Numbered from the stretch's first letter, positions 1-7,597 are shown. The stretch: 13,004 bases of DNA from JAGGZI01 sp964399605 (GCA_964399605.1 CAYNRH010000023.1:1-13004), one strand, 5' to 3'. Program-made: numbers and translations. The notes: generated by a model from the letters alone, not told the origin.

Positions 1-33
1 AATTGATTTCCGAAGGAAGATGAAAGCAAAGAA
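1..33 (+). other. 3' end of a predicted anticodon-loop intron (or leader of a trans-spliced tRNA 3' half)
   Basis: Nothing in 1-33 can form the 5' strand of the anticodon stem, which should read CCGGC. The sequence before the 3' exon must therefore be non-tRNA sequence. With the splice site after base 33, AAAG (28-31) is the 3' strand of a four-pair central helix and AA^A (32-34) is the three-base bulge, matching archaeal splicing endonuclease sites at 37/38. Whether the 5' half lies just upstream (cis intron) or elsewhere (split tRNA) cannot be seen here. Confidence 0.5.
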
Positions 34-40
34 AGCCGGG

Positions 41-132
41 TGTCGAGGGTTCGAAACTGCCTTTCTTTTAGAAAAAGAAAGGGCAGTAGGAAAGAAAACT
101 ACGATTGTCCCTCTGGGCCCGCCAAAAAATAA
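41..132 (+). repeat. 92-bp direct repeat, left copy (tRNA 3' exon, intron and flank)
   Basis: This block matches 8093-8184 in 91 of 92 positions. The only difference is A46 versus G8098 in the T-stem. Identity starts in the variable loop, runs through the intron and acceptor strand, and continues 8 nt beyond the CCA (AAAAAATA then A) before diverging at 133 versus 8185. Confidence 0.95.
56..107 (+). other. 52-nt T-loop tRNA intron (predicted position 59/60), left copy
   Basis: Removing 56-107 turns the interrupted loop into TTCGAAT, the canonical archaeal T-loop, closed by a perfect GAGGG/CCCTC stem. It is identical base for base to the intron at 8108-8159. Predicted fold: a long hairpin with CTGCC (57-61) paired to GGCAG (82-86) and a TTTCTTT/AAAGAAA extension, a short TAG/CTA hairpin, and a relaxed bulge-helix-bulge made of TCG (51-53) paired to CGA (102-104), with three-base bulges AAA (54-56) and TGT (106-108). 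Splice points are inferred from restored tRNA structure and are ambiguous by 1 nt. Confidence 0.75.
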
Positions 133-145
133 AATGGTGTTAAGA

Positions 146-385
146 ATGAAAGAATTTGACATAACGCAACATATCCTGGTTCCGAAGCATGAAATCCTGT
201 CCAAAGAAGAGAAAAAAGCACTTCTGGAGAAATTAAACATATCTGAAAAACAACTACCCAAAATATTTGAATCTGACCCTGTCATAAAGATATTAAATGC
301 AAAAATAGGAGATGTAATAAAAATCACAAGAAAGAGTCTCGTTGCAGGGGAATCAGTTTATTATAGGATTGTAATAAAAGAGTGA
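146..385 (+). CDS. rpoH: DNA-directed RNA polymerase subunit H (Rpb5 C-terminal homologue)
   Basis: This 79-residue protein is the archaeal RpoH subunit, equivalent to the C-terminal domain of eukaryotic Rpb5. It sits on the polymerase jaw and contacts downstream DNA. The family signature is clear: the N-terminal 'HILVPKHEILS' strand, a central helix pair (residues 19-40), 'SDPVIKILNAKIGDVIKI', and the C-terminal 'YYRIVI' ending. Length is normal for the family. The start at 146 is preferred because it matches the family N-terminus and has GGTG 5 nt or more upstream (136-139). The open frame continues upstream to base 20 and there is an in-frame ATG at 134, but the upstream part is tRNA sequence. 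It is the first gene of the RNA polymerase operon. Only 21 bp separate it from the tRNA CCA, and no TATA box fits in that gap, so it may be co-transcribed with the tRNA. Confidence 0.95.
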   Translation: MKEFDITQHILVPKHEILSKEEKKALLEKLNISEKQLPKIFESDPVIKILNAKIGDVIKITRKSLVAGESVYYRIVIKE

Positions 386-390
386 TTATT

Positions 391-1863
391 ATGAAAGATT
401 TTCAAGCAATATTAAGAAGTTTTGTAGATGAAAGGGGTTTAATAAAATATCAAATAGACAGTTACAATGACTTCATTAAAAACAGGCTTCAGGATATATT
501 TGATGAAATTGGGACCATAAATCCAGAGAACGAAAAACTCAGAGAATTTAAAGTTAAATTGGGAAGAGTAAGACTTGGCAAACCAAGCGTAAAGGAAGCA
601 GATGGCTCGTTGAGGGAGATACTCCCAATTGAAGCAAGACTTAGAGACCTGACATATGCAGTTCCAATATTTCTTGAGATGACTCCAATTATAGGTGATA
701 ACGAACAAGAAACATCCGAAGTTAAAATAGGTGAGCTTCCTGTTATGTTGAAGAGCGAGTTGTGTCCACTCTCCAAAATGACAAAGGAAGAGTTGATAAA
801 AGCTGGTGAAGACCCAAATGATCCAGGCGGTTATTTTATAATAAACGGCACAGAAAGAGTTTTGACGTTGATAGAAGAAATTGCACCAAATAAAGTTATT
901 ATTGAAATGAAAGATGGTGAAGCTTCAGCAAGAATCACAAGTGAAAGGAGAGGATGGGGACAGAAGCATACCATGGCAAGAAAGAGTGACGGTATATGGA
1001 CTATATCATTTGCAAGCCTTAAGAAATTTCCGGTTATAGTTGTATTAAGAGCACTGGGACTAGATAGTGACAAAGATATTATTGATGCAATAAATGTAAA
1101 ACCTTCCTACAACGAGGAAGTTTATATAAATCTTTATGAGACAGACGTAACCAGTACTGAGGAAGCTCTTGAATATATAGGCAAAAAAATGAAAGTTTAT
1201 CAAAAAGAATATAGGAAGGAAAGAGCAGAGCAAATAATAGACAAGTACCTTCTTCCACATATCGGTCAAGATCCAAAAGACAGGATAAGAAAAGCCAAGT
1301 ATCTTGCAAGAATAGTCCTTAAATTAATAGAGCTGGCGCACGGTGAGATAGAAGAAGATGATATAGACCATTATAGCAATAAGAGATTGAGAACAGCTGG
1401 CGATTTGTTGGAAATATTAATAAGGAGTATACTTCTGGGAAGATGGGGTTTAATAGAGAGAATAAATTATAATTATCAAAAAATAGCAAAAAGGGGTAAA
1501 ATACCGTCTGTCTCCACAGTAGTAGAAAGTAATGTTTTGACAAGCCAAATAAAATCTGCGCTGGCAACCGGCTTATGGGTTGGTGGAAGAACTGGTGTGA
1601 GCCAAAGGCTGGAAAGGACAAATTTCATAAGGTCATTGGCACATCTAAGAAATGTTGTTTCGCCATTGTCAACTACACAAGAACACTTCAAGGCAAGAGA
1701 ACTGCACGCAACACACTGGGGAAGATTAGATCCATCAGAAACTCCAGAGGGACCAACTATAGGTCTCAGAAAATACCTAGCAATGATGGCAGAAATAACT
1801 ACAGGATTATCCCCGGAAGAAAACGAAGAAATAATTAAAAATCTTAAATTAAAGGTGGAATAA
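391..1863 (+). CDS. rpoB2: DNA-directed RNA polymerase subunit B'' (N-terminal half of split RpoB)
   Basis: This 490-residue subunit is the N-terminal half of the second-largest polymerase subunit: protrusion, lobe and the start of the fork. Diagnostic stretches are 'GGYFIINGTERVL' at about 146-158, 'RTNFIRSLAHLRNVVSPL' from about 409, and 'SETPEGPTIGL' from about 449, which lies in the catalytic-face region around the fork. It ends shortly after 'KYLAMMAEI', the usual split point in archaea with divided RpoB. The start ATG at 391 is chosen because GTGAT (382-386) lies four bases upstream. A GTG at 382 would bury that site. It follows the rpoH stop by 5 bp, and its own stop (TAA) directly abuts the start of rpoB', so the two halves should be made in equal amounts by translational coupling. 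No frameshift or decay is seen. Confidence 0.97.
   Translation: MKDFQAILRSFVDERGLIKYQIDSYNDFIKNRLQDIFDEIGTINPENEKLREFKVKLGRVRLGKPSVKEADGSLREILPIEARLRDLTYAVPIFLEMTPIIGDNEQETSEVKIGELPVMLKSELCPLSKMTKEELIKAGEDPNDPGGYFIINGTERVLTLIEEIAPNKVIIEMKDGEASARITSERRGWGQKHTMARKSDGIWTISFASLKKFPVIVVLRALGLDSDKDIIDAINVKPSYNEEVYINLYETDVTSTEEALEYIGKKMKVYQKEYRKERAEQIIDKYLLPHIGQDPKDRIRKAKYLARIVLKLIELAHGEIEEDDIDHYSNKRLRTAGDLLEILIRSILLGRWGLIERINYNYQKIAKRGKIPSVSTVVESNVLTSQIKSALATGLWVGGRTGVSQRLERTNFIRSLAHLRNVVSPLSTTQEHFKARELHATHWGRLDPSETPEGPTIGLRKYLAMMAEITTGLSPEENEEIIKNLKLKVE
1854..1858 (+). promoter_or_regulatory. Shine-Dalgarno site supporting the TTG start of rpoB'
   Basis: GGTGG lies inside the last codons of rpoB'' and ends five bases before the TTG at 1864. 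The next in-frame ATG would remove the conserved 'VFLNWAFIG' N-terminus, so the TTG start is well supported. Confidence 0.8.
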
Positions 1864-3657
1864 TTGGCTACTGTATTTTTAAACTGGGCATTCATAGGAG
1901 AAACCAAGAATCCAAAGTCTCTTGTAGAAGAAATAAGAAATAAAAGAAGAAGTGGCGCATTGCCTTCCGAAATTAATGTTTACTACGATGAAAATTTGGA
2001 TGAAATAATAATAAACACAGACAACGGAAGAATAAGAAGGCCTGTAATAGTTGTGAAAAACGGAAAACCTAAATTGACAGAAAAACATATTAAAGATTTA
2101 GCTGCTGGGAAAATAAAATTTGATGACCTAATAAAATCTGGTATTATAGAATATCTGGATACTGATGAAGAAGAAAACAGCTACATAGCAATACGGCCTG
2201 AAGAAGTCACCAAAGAGCACACACACCTGGAGATAAATCCACTCGTCATTTTTGGATTATCTTCTTCTTTAATACCTTATGGAGAATACGATCGTGGTGA
2301 CAGAGTCAACTTCGGGGCAAAAATGATAGGACAGAGCCTTGGTTTTTATGTTTCTAATTTTATGATAAGGACTGACACTAAATCAAATATACTTCTTTAT
2401 CCGCAGGTTCCACTCTCAACGACTCAGACATTTGATGTTTTTGATTTGAATAAGCATCCAGGCGGACAAAATGTTGTTATAGCATTGCTAACGTATGGAG
2501 GATACAACATGGAAGACGCAATTATTCTTAATAAAGGCAGTATAGAGAGAGGGTTCGGGAGATCATTTTTCTTTAGGACATATCAGACAGAGGAAACCAG
2601 ATACGGCGGTGGACAAACAGATGAAGTAAAGATACCTGACAAGGATGTCCGTGGATATAGATCAGAAAGTTCGTATGCTTTTTTAAACGAAGATGGTATA
2701 GTGGCGCCAGAAACTCCATTGAAAGGCGGTGATGTACTGGTTGGAAAAACTTCACCCCTGAGATTCTTGGGGAGAGATGAGTTTTTGAGTGGAATACAAA
2801 ACAGAAGAGAAACATCACTATTAGTTAGGCACGGTGAAAAAGGCATAGCAGACAAGATATTGCTTTCTGAAACACAAAATGGGGATAAGCTGATTAAAGT
2901 TACTGTCAGGGATTTAAGAATACCGGAACTTGGAGATAAATTTGCATCAAGACACGGACAAAAAGGTGTCGTCGGACTGATAATACCTGAAGAAGATATG
3001 CCGTTTACTGAAAATGGCATCACGCCAGACATAATAATGAATCCGCACTCAATTCCATCAAGGCTGACAATAGGCCAGTTATTAGAGATTCTCGGAGGCA
3101 AGGTAGCTGCATTGAGAGGAAAGAAAAATGATGGTACCATGTTCAACTGCGAAAGAGAAGATGATATAAGAAAGGAACTGCAAAAGTTGGGATTTAGAAA
3201 TGACGGCAAAGAAGTTCTTTACAACGGTATAACAGGAGAAAAAATGGAAGTTGAAATTTACATAGGAATTATTTATTATCAAAAATTAGAGCATATGGTA
3301 GCAAACAAGATACATGCAAGGTCAAGAGGTCCAGTAGCACTGCTTACAAAACAGCCAACTGAAGGCAGAGCAAATGAAGGCGGTTTAAGGCTCGGTGAAA
3401 TGGAAAAAGACTGCCTGATAGCACACGGTGCACCATTAGTATTAAAAGAGAGATTCTCGTCAGATGAAGTTGAAATACCAATATGCAAAAAATGTGGAAT
3501 AGTTGCAGTCTATGACTGGAGAAAAAACAAATACCATTGCCCCCTGTGCGGGAAGGGAAGCAATATTGAAACCATAAAAATGAGTTACTCGTTTAACCTT
3601 ATGTTGAATGAATTAAAATCCTTGCTAATATTTCCAAAAATAAGATTAGAGGAATGA
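1864..3657 (+). CDS. rpoB1: DNA-directed RNA polymerase subunit B' (C-terminal half of split RpoB)
   Basis: This 597-residue subunit supplies the C-terminal half of RpoB: external domains, hybrid-binding region, wall, clamp and anchor. Motifs include 'YGEYDRGDRVNFGAKMIGQSLG' from about 139, 'GGYNMEDAIILNKGS' from 212 (part of the active-site face), 'GDKFASRHGQKGVVG' at 357-371 with the conserved lysines near the nucleotide site, and 'RSRGPVALLTKQPTEGRANEGGLRLGEME' near 480-510. A zinc ribbon follows with C541, C544, C559 and C562. Length is normal for B'. It begins with TTG immediately after the rpoB'' stop, supported by GGTGG five bases upstream. The TGA stop at 3655-3657 is followed within two bases by the ribosome binding site of rpoA'. 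It is a core operon gene in intact frame. Confidence 0.97.
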   Translation: MATVFLNWAFIGETKNPKSLVEEIRNKRRSGALPSEINVYYDENLDEIIINTDNGRIRRPVIVVKNGKPKLTEKHIKDLAAGKIKFDDLIKSGIIEYLDTDEEENSYIAIRPEEVTKEHTHLEINPLVIFGLSSSLIPYGEYDRGDRVNFGAKMIGQSLGFYVSNFMIRTDTKSNILLYPQVPLSTTQTFDVFDLNKHPGGQNVVIALLTYGGYNMEDAIILNKGSIERGFGRSFFFRTYQTEETRYGGGQTDEVKIPDKDVRGYRSESSYAFLNEDGIVAPETPLKGGDVLVGKTSPLRFLGRDEFLSGIQNRRETSLLVRHGEKGIADKILLSETQNGDKLIKVTVRDLRIPELGDKFASRHGQKGVVGLIIPEEDMPFTENGITPDIIMNPHSIPSRLTIGQLLEILGGKVAALRGKKNDGTMFNCEREDDIRKELQKLGFRNDGKEVLYNGITGEKMEVEIYIGIIYYQKLEHMVANKIHARSRGPVALLTKQPTEGRANEGGLRLGEMEKDCLIAHGAPLVLKERFSSDEVEIPICKKCGIVAVYDWRKNKYHCPLCGKGSNIETIKMSYSFNLMLNELKSLLIFPKIRLEE

Positions 3658-3658
3658 T

Positions 3659-3664
3659 GGTGAT
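3659..3664 (+). promoter_or_regulatory. Shine-Dalgarno site setting the rpoA' start
   Basis: GGTGAT is followed by three bases (TTG) and then ATG at 3668. The same GGTGAT-N3-start spacing occurs before rps8e and before the DsbA-like gene, which favours ATG 3668 over the TTG at 3665. The motif is complementary to the conserved 3' end of archaeal 16S rRNA (AUCACCUCC). Confidence 0.8.
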
Positions 3665-3667
3665 TTG

Positions 3668-6199
3668 ATGAAAAAAAGAATATCAGCGGTACAATTCAGC
3701 TTGTTGTCACCCAAAGCTATAAAGAAAATAGCGACTGCTGAAATAACAAGATATGACTTATATGACAAAGACGGGTATCCAGTCGAAGGAGGAGTTATGG
3801 ACCCAAGACTTGGAGTAGTTGACCCAGGAATGAGGTGCAGGGTCTGTGGCGGTGGAGTGGGAACGTGCCTTGGACACTTTGGGTATCTGGAACTTGCAAG
3901 ACCTGTTATACATGTAAGGCATGTGAAGACAATATACAAACTTCTAAGAGCAACGTGTGAAAAATGCGGAAGAGTATTAGAAAGCCCAGAGGAGCTTAAA
4001 AAAACAGATAGCCCACTTTACGATTTATACATAGCCAAAAAAACAAAGTGCCCTTACTGCGGAGCAAAACAAAGAAAGATAAAATTGCAAAAGCCATATA
4101 CTTTTACAGCAGACGATAAACCTTTGACGCCGCTTGAAATAAGAGAATGGTTTGAAAAAATAACAGACTCTGACTTAAAAATGCTTGGCATAAACGGCGG
4201 AAGACCAGAGTGGATGATAATAACGCTTCTTCCCATACCACCAGTCACCGTGAGGCCATCCATAACATTAGAAACAGGAGAAAGGTCTGAAGATGACTTG
4301 ACACACAAGCTTGTTGATATAGTGAGGATAAATCAAAGGCTTAAGGATAACATAGCAATAGGAGCACCAGACTTTATAATAGATGACTTATGGGAATTGT
4401 TGCAATACCACATTTCAACTTATTTTGATAACAATCTTTCCGGAATACCACAAGCAAGACACAGGAGTGGTAGAGCGTTGAGGACACTTTCCCAGAGATT
4501 GAAAGGCAAGGAAGGCAGGTTTAGAAGCAATCTTTCCGGAAAAAGAGTTAATTTTTCATCAAGGACTGTTATATCGCCTGATCCAATGATAAGCATAAAC
4601 GAAGTTGGCGTTCCAGAAGTTGTGGCAAAAGAATTAACTGTTCCAGTGAGAGTAAATAAAAGAAACATAAATACTCTTAAATCAATTGTGAAAAAAGGTC
4701 CAAATAATATTGATGGTGCAAATTACATAGTAAGGCCTGATGGAAGAAAAAAGAAAATAACTGAAGAAAATGCAAGTGAAATAGCAGAAGAAATAACTGA
4801 GGGATACATGGTAGAAAGGCACCTCAAAGATGGCGACATAGTGATTTTCAACAGGCAACCATCACTACATAGAATGAGCATGATGGCACATAAGGTTAGA
4901 ATAACACCATGGAGAACATTCACACTGAATCTATGCGTGTGCGCTCCTTACAATGCTGATTTCGATGGGGACGAAATGAATCTCCATGTGCCACAAACAG
5001 AAGAAGCGCAAACTGAAGCAAAAATGCTTATGTCCGTGGAAAAAAACATAAGAAGTCCAAGGTATGGTGGTCCGCTAATTGGATGCATCCAGGACCACAT
5101 ATCAGGAAATTACATATTAACAAAAGAAGGGACGAAAATAAAAAGGGATGATGCAATTCAAATTCTTCAAAACATAGGAATAGAAAAAAATATAGAAAAA
5201 GATGTTATAACTGGAAAAGAACTTTTTAGTCTCTTATTACCAGATGACCTAAATGTAGAATTCAAAAGCAACGCATGCATAGGATGTGAAACTTGCGTAA
5301 AAGAAGAATGCCCTTACGACACATATGTTTATATAAGAAATGGAAAACTTGAAAAAGGTGTTATAGATTCCAAAGCAATAGGAAGAGATAAGGGTCTCAT
5401 TATTGACATAATAGAAAAGAAATATGGGAGCGAAAGGGCAAAGGAATTCTTGGATCAAGTATCCAAACTGGGAATAAACTTCTTGAGCAGGCACGGGTTT
5501 ACAATTGGAATATCTGATGTTGACATACCAAAGGAAGCAAAAAAGAAAATAAATAATATTGTAAAAAATGCTGAATTGGAATGCGAAAATCTAATTAAAA
5601 AGTATGAAGAAAATGATTTGGAACAACTTCCAGGTCAGACACTAAAAGAAAGTTTAGAAACATATATATTGAAAGCATTGAGAAACGTTCTTGATGAAGC
5701 ATCTAACATAATTGAGGATAACCTAAAGGAAAACTGCGCTGTTATAATGGCAAAATCTGGAGCACGAGGTAGCATGCTAAACTTAACTCAATTGGCAGGT
5801 TCAATAGGGCAACAGACAATTCAGGGAGAAAGGATCCACAGAGGATATAAATTAAGGACACTGCCTCACTTCAAAAAAGGCGAGCTTTCCCCAGAATCAC
5901 ATGGTTTTGTGCCTGCATCATTCAAAGATGGACTGGATCCATTCGAATTCTTCTTCAATGCCATGAATGGAAGGGAAGGCCTTATGGATAAATCTCTTAG
6001 AACAAGAAAATCCGGATATATGGAAAGGAGACTTGTAAATGCTTTGCAGGATCTAAAAGTAGAATATGACGGAACAGTTAGAGATGATAGGGGTGTCATA
6101 GTGCAATTTATTCCAGGCGAGGATTATATAGACCCAGCAAAAAGTGAATGGGGAAAATTGAATATAGAAAGAATAATAAAGGATGAAATTGGTGAATGA
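3668..6199 (+). CDS. rpoA1: DNA-directed RNA polymerase subunit A' (N-terminal part of the largest subunit)
   Basis: This 843-residue protein is the N-terminal two thirds of the largest polymerase subunit and holds the catalytic centre. 'NADFDGDEMNLHVPQ' at 429-443 contains the three magnesium-binding aspartates D431, D433 and D435. The N-terminal clamp has one zinc site with C57, C60, C67 and H70, and a second with C97, C100, C128 and C131. 'RFRSNLSGKRVNFSSRTVISPDP' (about 290-310) is the switch/lid region, and 'FNRQPSLHRMSMMAH' precedes the active site. Near 537-549 is a cysteine cluster C537, C540, C543, C548 followed by proline, a CX2CX2CX4CP arrangement that resembles a ferredoxin cluster motif and lies in a lineage-variable insertion. 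The bridge-helix and funnel region is at 720-820. Its stop overlaps the start region of rpoA'' by sequence (ATGA at 6196). Confidence 0.97.
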   Translation: MKKRISAVQFSLLSPKAIKKIATAEITRYDLYDKDGYPVEGGVMDPRLGVVDPGMRCRVCGGGVGTCLGHFGYLELARPVIHVRHVKTIYKLLRATCEKCGRVLESPEELKKTDSPLYDLYIAKKTKCPYCGAKQRKIKLQKPYTFTADDKPLTPLEIREWFEKITDSDLKMLGINGGRPEWMIITLLPIPPVTVRPSITLETGERSEDDLTHKLVDIVRINQRLKDNIAIGAPDFIIDDLWELLQYHISTYFDNNLSGIPQARHRSGRALRTLSQRLKGKEGRFRSNLSGKRVNFSSRTVISPDPMISINEVGVPEVVAKELTVPVRVNKRNINTLKSIVKKGPNNIDGANYIVRPDGRKKKITEENASEIAEEITEGYMVERHLKDGDIVIFNRQPSLHRMSMMAHKVRITPWRTFTLNLCVCAPYNADFDGDEMNLHVPQTEEAQTEAKMLMSVEKNIRSPRYGGPLIGCIQDHISGNYILTKEGTKIKRDDAIQILQNIGIEKNIEKDVITGKELFSLLLPDDLNVEFKSNACIGCETCVKEECPYDTYVYIRNGKLEKGVIDSKAIGRDKGLIIDIIEKKYGSERAKEFLDQVSKLGINFLSRHGFTIGISDVDIPKEAKKKINNIVKNAELECENLIKKYEENDLEQLPGQTLKESLETYILKALRNVLDEASNIIEDNLKENCAVIMAKSGARGSMLNLTQLAGSIGQQTIQGERIHRGYKLRTLPHFKKGELSPESHGFVPASFKDGLDPFEFFFNAMNGREGLMDKSLRTRKSGYMERRLVNALQDLKVEYDGTVRDDRGVIVQFIPGEDYIDPAKSEWGKLNIERIIKDEIGE

Positions 6200-6201
6200 C
6201 C

Positions 6202-7350
6202 ATGTACGATGAATTGATATCAGGATTGGAATTTCCAGAAAAGCTTAAAGAAGAAATAAAGAATAATTTTGAAAAATACAAACTCACAAAAAAACAAGCC
6301 GAGAAATTAATAGAAAAAATCAGGGAAGCATACAAAAAAATGTCATACGAACCAGGAGAAGCTATCGGGGTAATAGCTGCACAGTCCATATCAGAACCTG
6401 CCACCCAGATGACGATGCGTACATACCACACGGCAGGGGCTGCTGCAAAACAGGTTTCACTGGGTCTTCCAAGATTAATAGAAATAGTTGACGCAAGAAG
6501 AGAGCCTTCAACTCCATTGATGGAAATTTATCTTAAAAAGGAATTCAATACAAAGGAAAATGCAACTAAAGTGGCAAAAAAAATAAAAGAAACTAAATTA
6601 AAAAATATTGTTCTGGAAGATGTAATAGATTTAGTCAATTCATATATAGAGCTTAAAATAGATAGAAAATACATGAATGAAATTGAAGTGAATGATGATT
6701 TCTTAGTAAAATTAATTAAAAAATACATAAAGAATTATGATGCAGAAATCGATGGGGATATCCTGAAGATAAAAGCAAAAAAAGAAACCACGATAAGAGA
6801 GCTTCAAAAAACAAAACTTAAAGTTTTTGACATAAGCTTAAAGGGAATACGTGGTATAAACCAGGCAATTGTAATGAATAAAAATGGTGAGTGGTTTATA
6901 ACAACGTTAGGCTCTAATTTAAAAAAAGTTCTTGATATAAAGGAGGTTGACTTAACAAGATTCTTCTCAAATGACATAAACGGAGTAGAAAAACTATTGG
7001 GAATAGAAGCAGCAAGAAATGTTATAATAATGGAGGCATGCAAAACACTTGCAGACCAAGGTCTTGATGTGGATTCAAGGCACTTAATACTTGTGGGTGA
7101 CACAATGACAACTGACGGAACAGTAAAAGCAATAGGAAGATATGGTGTATCTGGCGAAAAAAGGTCCGTATTGGCAAGGGCAAATTTCGAAACTACTGTA
7201 AAGCATTTAACAGATGCTGCAGTAGAGGGTGAAGTAGACAACCTTGATTCAATAGTAGAAAACATTCTTATAAATCAAGTTGCACCAATAGGAACAGCTG
7301 TTTGCGATCTTATGTTCAAAACAAAAAGAAAAACTGGTGGGAAAAAATGA
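6202..7350 (+). CDS. rpoA2: DNA-directed RNA polymerase subunit A'' (C-terminal part of the largest subunit)
   Basis: This 382-residue subunit completes the largest polymerase subunit, contributing the trigger loop, jaw and part of the clamp. The trigger-loop signature 'PGEAIGVIAAQSISEPATQMTMRTYHTAG' spans about 51-79, with the near-invariant histidine at 76. 'GIEAARNVIIMEA' and 'VDSRHLILVGDTMTTDGTVKAIGRYG' mark the C-terminal clamp part, and 'SVLARANFETTVKHLTDAAVEGEVD' is the conserved end region. Two starts are possible, ATG 6196 and ATG 6202. The second is preferred because GGTGA at 6191-6195 would leave no gap before the first. The last four bases overlap the start of the next gene (ATGA at 7347), a sign of translational coupling. 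Length is normal. Confidence 0.96.
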   Translation: MYDELISGLEFPEKLKEEIKNNFEKYKLTKKQAEKLIEKIREAYKKMSYEPGEAIGVIAAQSISEPATQMTMRTYHTAGAAAKQVSLGLPRLIEIVDARREPSTPLMEIYLKKEFNTKENATKVAKKIKETKLKNIVLEDVIDLVNSYIELKIDRKYMNEIEVNDDFLVKLIKKYIKNYDAEIDGDILKIKAKKETTIRELQKTKLKVFDISLKGIRGINQAIVMNKNGEWFITTLGSNLKKVLDIKEVDLTRFFSNDINGVEKLLGIEAARNVIIMEACKTLADQGLDVDSRHLILVGDTMTTDGTVKAIGRYGVSGEKRSVLARANFETTVKHLTDAAVEGEVDNLDSIVENILINQVAPIGTAVCDLMFKTKRKTGGKK

Positions 7351-7595
7351 AAATTAGTGAGAATGATATTAAGAAAATTTTAAAGGAAAAGAAGGTTTTA
7401 TTTGGTTCTAAACAGGCAAAAAAAGCCTTAAAACGCGGTATTCTTGAAAAAGTGATAGTTTCAAACGATGCTATAGGCAATGAATTCAACGAGAAGTATA
7501 AATTAACGTTTGACGAAAGCTCAAAAAAACTTGGAATAATATGTAACAAGCCATTTAATGTATCAGTGATAGCTATCCTAAAAGAGAGTGAGTAA
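7347..7595 (+). CDS. rpl30e: Ribosomal protein eL30 family (L7Ae/L30e fold), short form
   Basis: This 82-residue protein belongs to the L7Ae/L30e RNA-binding family and, by position between rpoA'' and nusA, is the archaeal L30e-like ribosomal protein of the large subunit. Recognisable parts are 'VLFGSKQAKKALKRG' near 16-31 (the conserved glycine-serine plus lysine-rich loop that contacts RNA), 'KVIVSNDA' and the C-terminal 'LGIICNKPFNVSVIAIL'. It is shorter than the usual 95-105 residues, with the loss in the middle of the fold. The ATG at 7347 overlaps the rpoA'' stop and has GGTGG at 7336-7340. Upstream in-frame codons belong to the rpoA'' coding region and are not counted. Operon membership is certain from the overlap. 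Assignment as a true ribosomal protein rather than another L7Ae-fold RNA binder is likely but not proven. Confidence 0.88.
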   Translation: MKISENDIKKILKEKKVLFGSKQAKKALKRGILEKVIVSNDAIGNEFNEKYKLTFDESSKKLGIICNKPFNVSVIAILKESE

Positions 7596-7597
7596 AA

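Larger units (their letters stand above)
1..124 (+). tRNA. 3' portion of an intron-containing tRNA, probably tRNA-Lys(UUU); 5' half outside the window
   Basis: Readable tRNA parts are the 3' strand of the anticodon stem (GCCGG, 35-39), variable loop GTGTC (40-44), T-stem GAGGG (45-49) with its partner CCCTC (109-113), T-loop start TTCGAA (50-55), and the 3' acceptor strand TGGGCCC with discriminator G and encoded CCA (114-124). The T-loop is broken by an intron (56-107). The T-stem pairs perfectly across it. From the tRNA-Lys(CUU) gene at 8048 onward, the acceptor strand and discriminator are identical, which suggests a lysine isoacceptor. Upstream, AAAG at 28-31 could pair with CUUU (positions 32-35) of an anticodon loop in the usual bulge-helix-bulge geometry, which would give anticodon UUN and so Lys(UUU). 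That identity is inferred because positions 1-37 of the tRNA are not in the window. rpoH begins 21 bp downstream. Confidence 0.8.

Noticed and set aside
14..34. C-box-like GATGA segment suggesting a C/D guide RNA in the left tRNA intron
   Set aside because: Only a partial C-box match (AGATGAA) and no convincing D box in the visible 33 bases. The rest of the intron is outside the window.
20..385. A 121-residue reading frame extending rpoH upstream across the tRNA
   Set aside because: The first 42 codons are tRNA exon and intron sequence. The RpoH family starts at the methionine at 146, which has a GGTG upstream.
2583..3209. Long minus-strand open frame opposite rpoB'
   Set aside because: It is the antisense shadow of a conserved polymerase region, with serine/leucine-rich low-information sequence, no ribosome binding site and no family resemblance.
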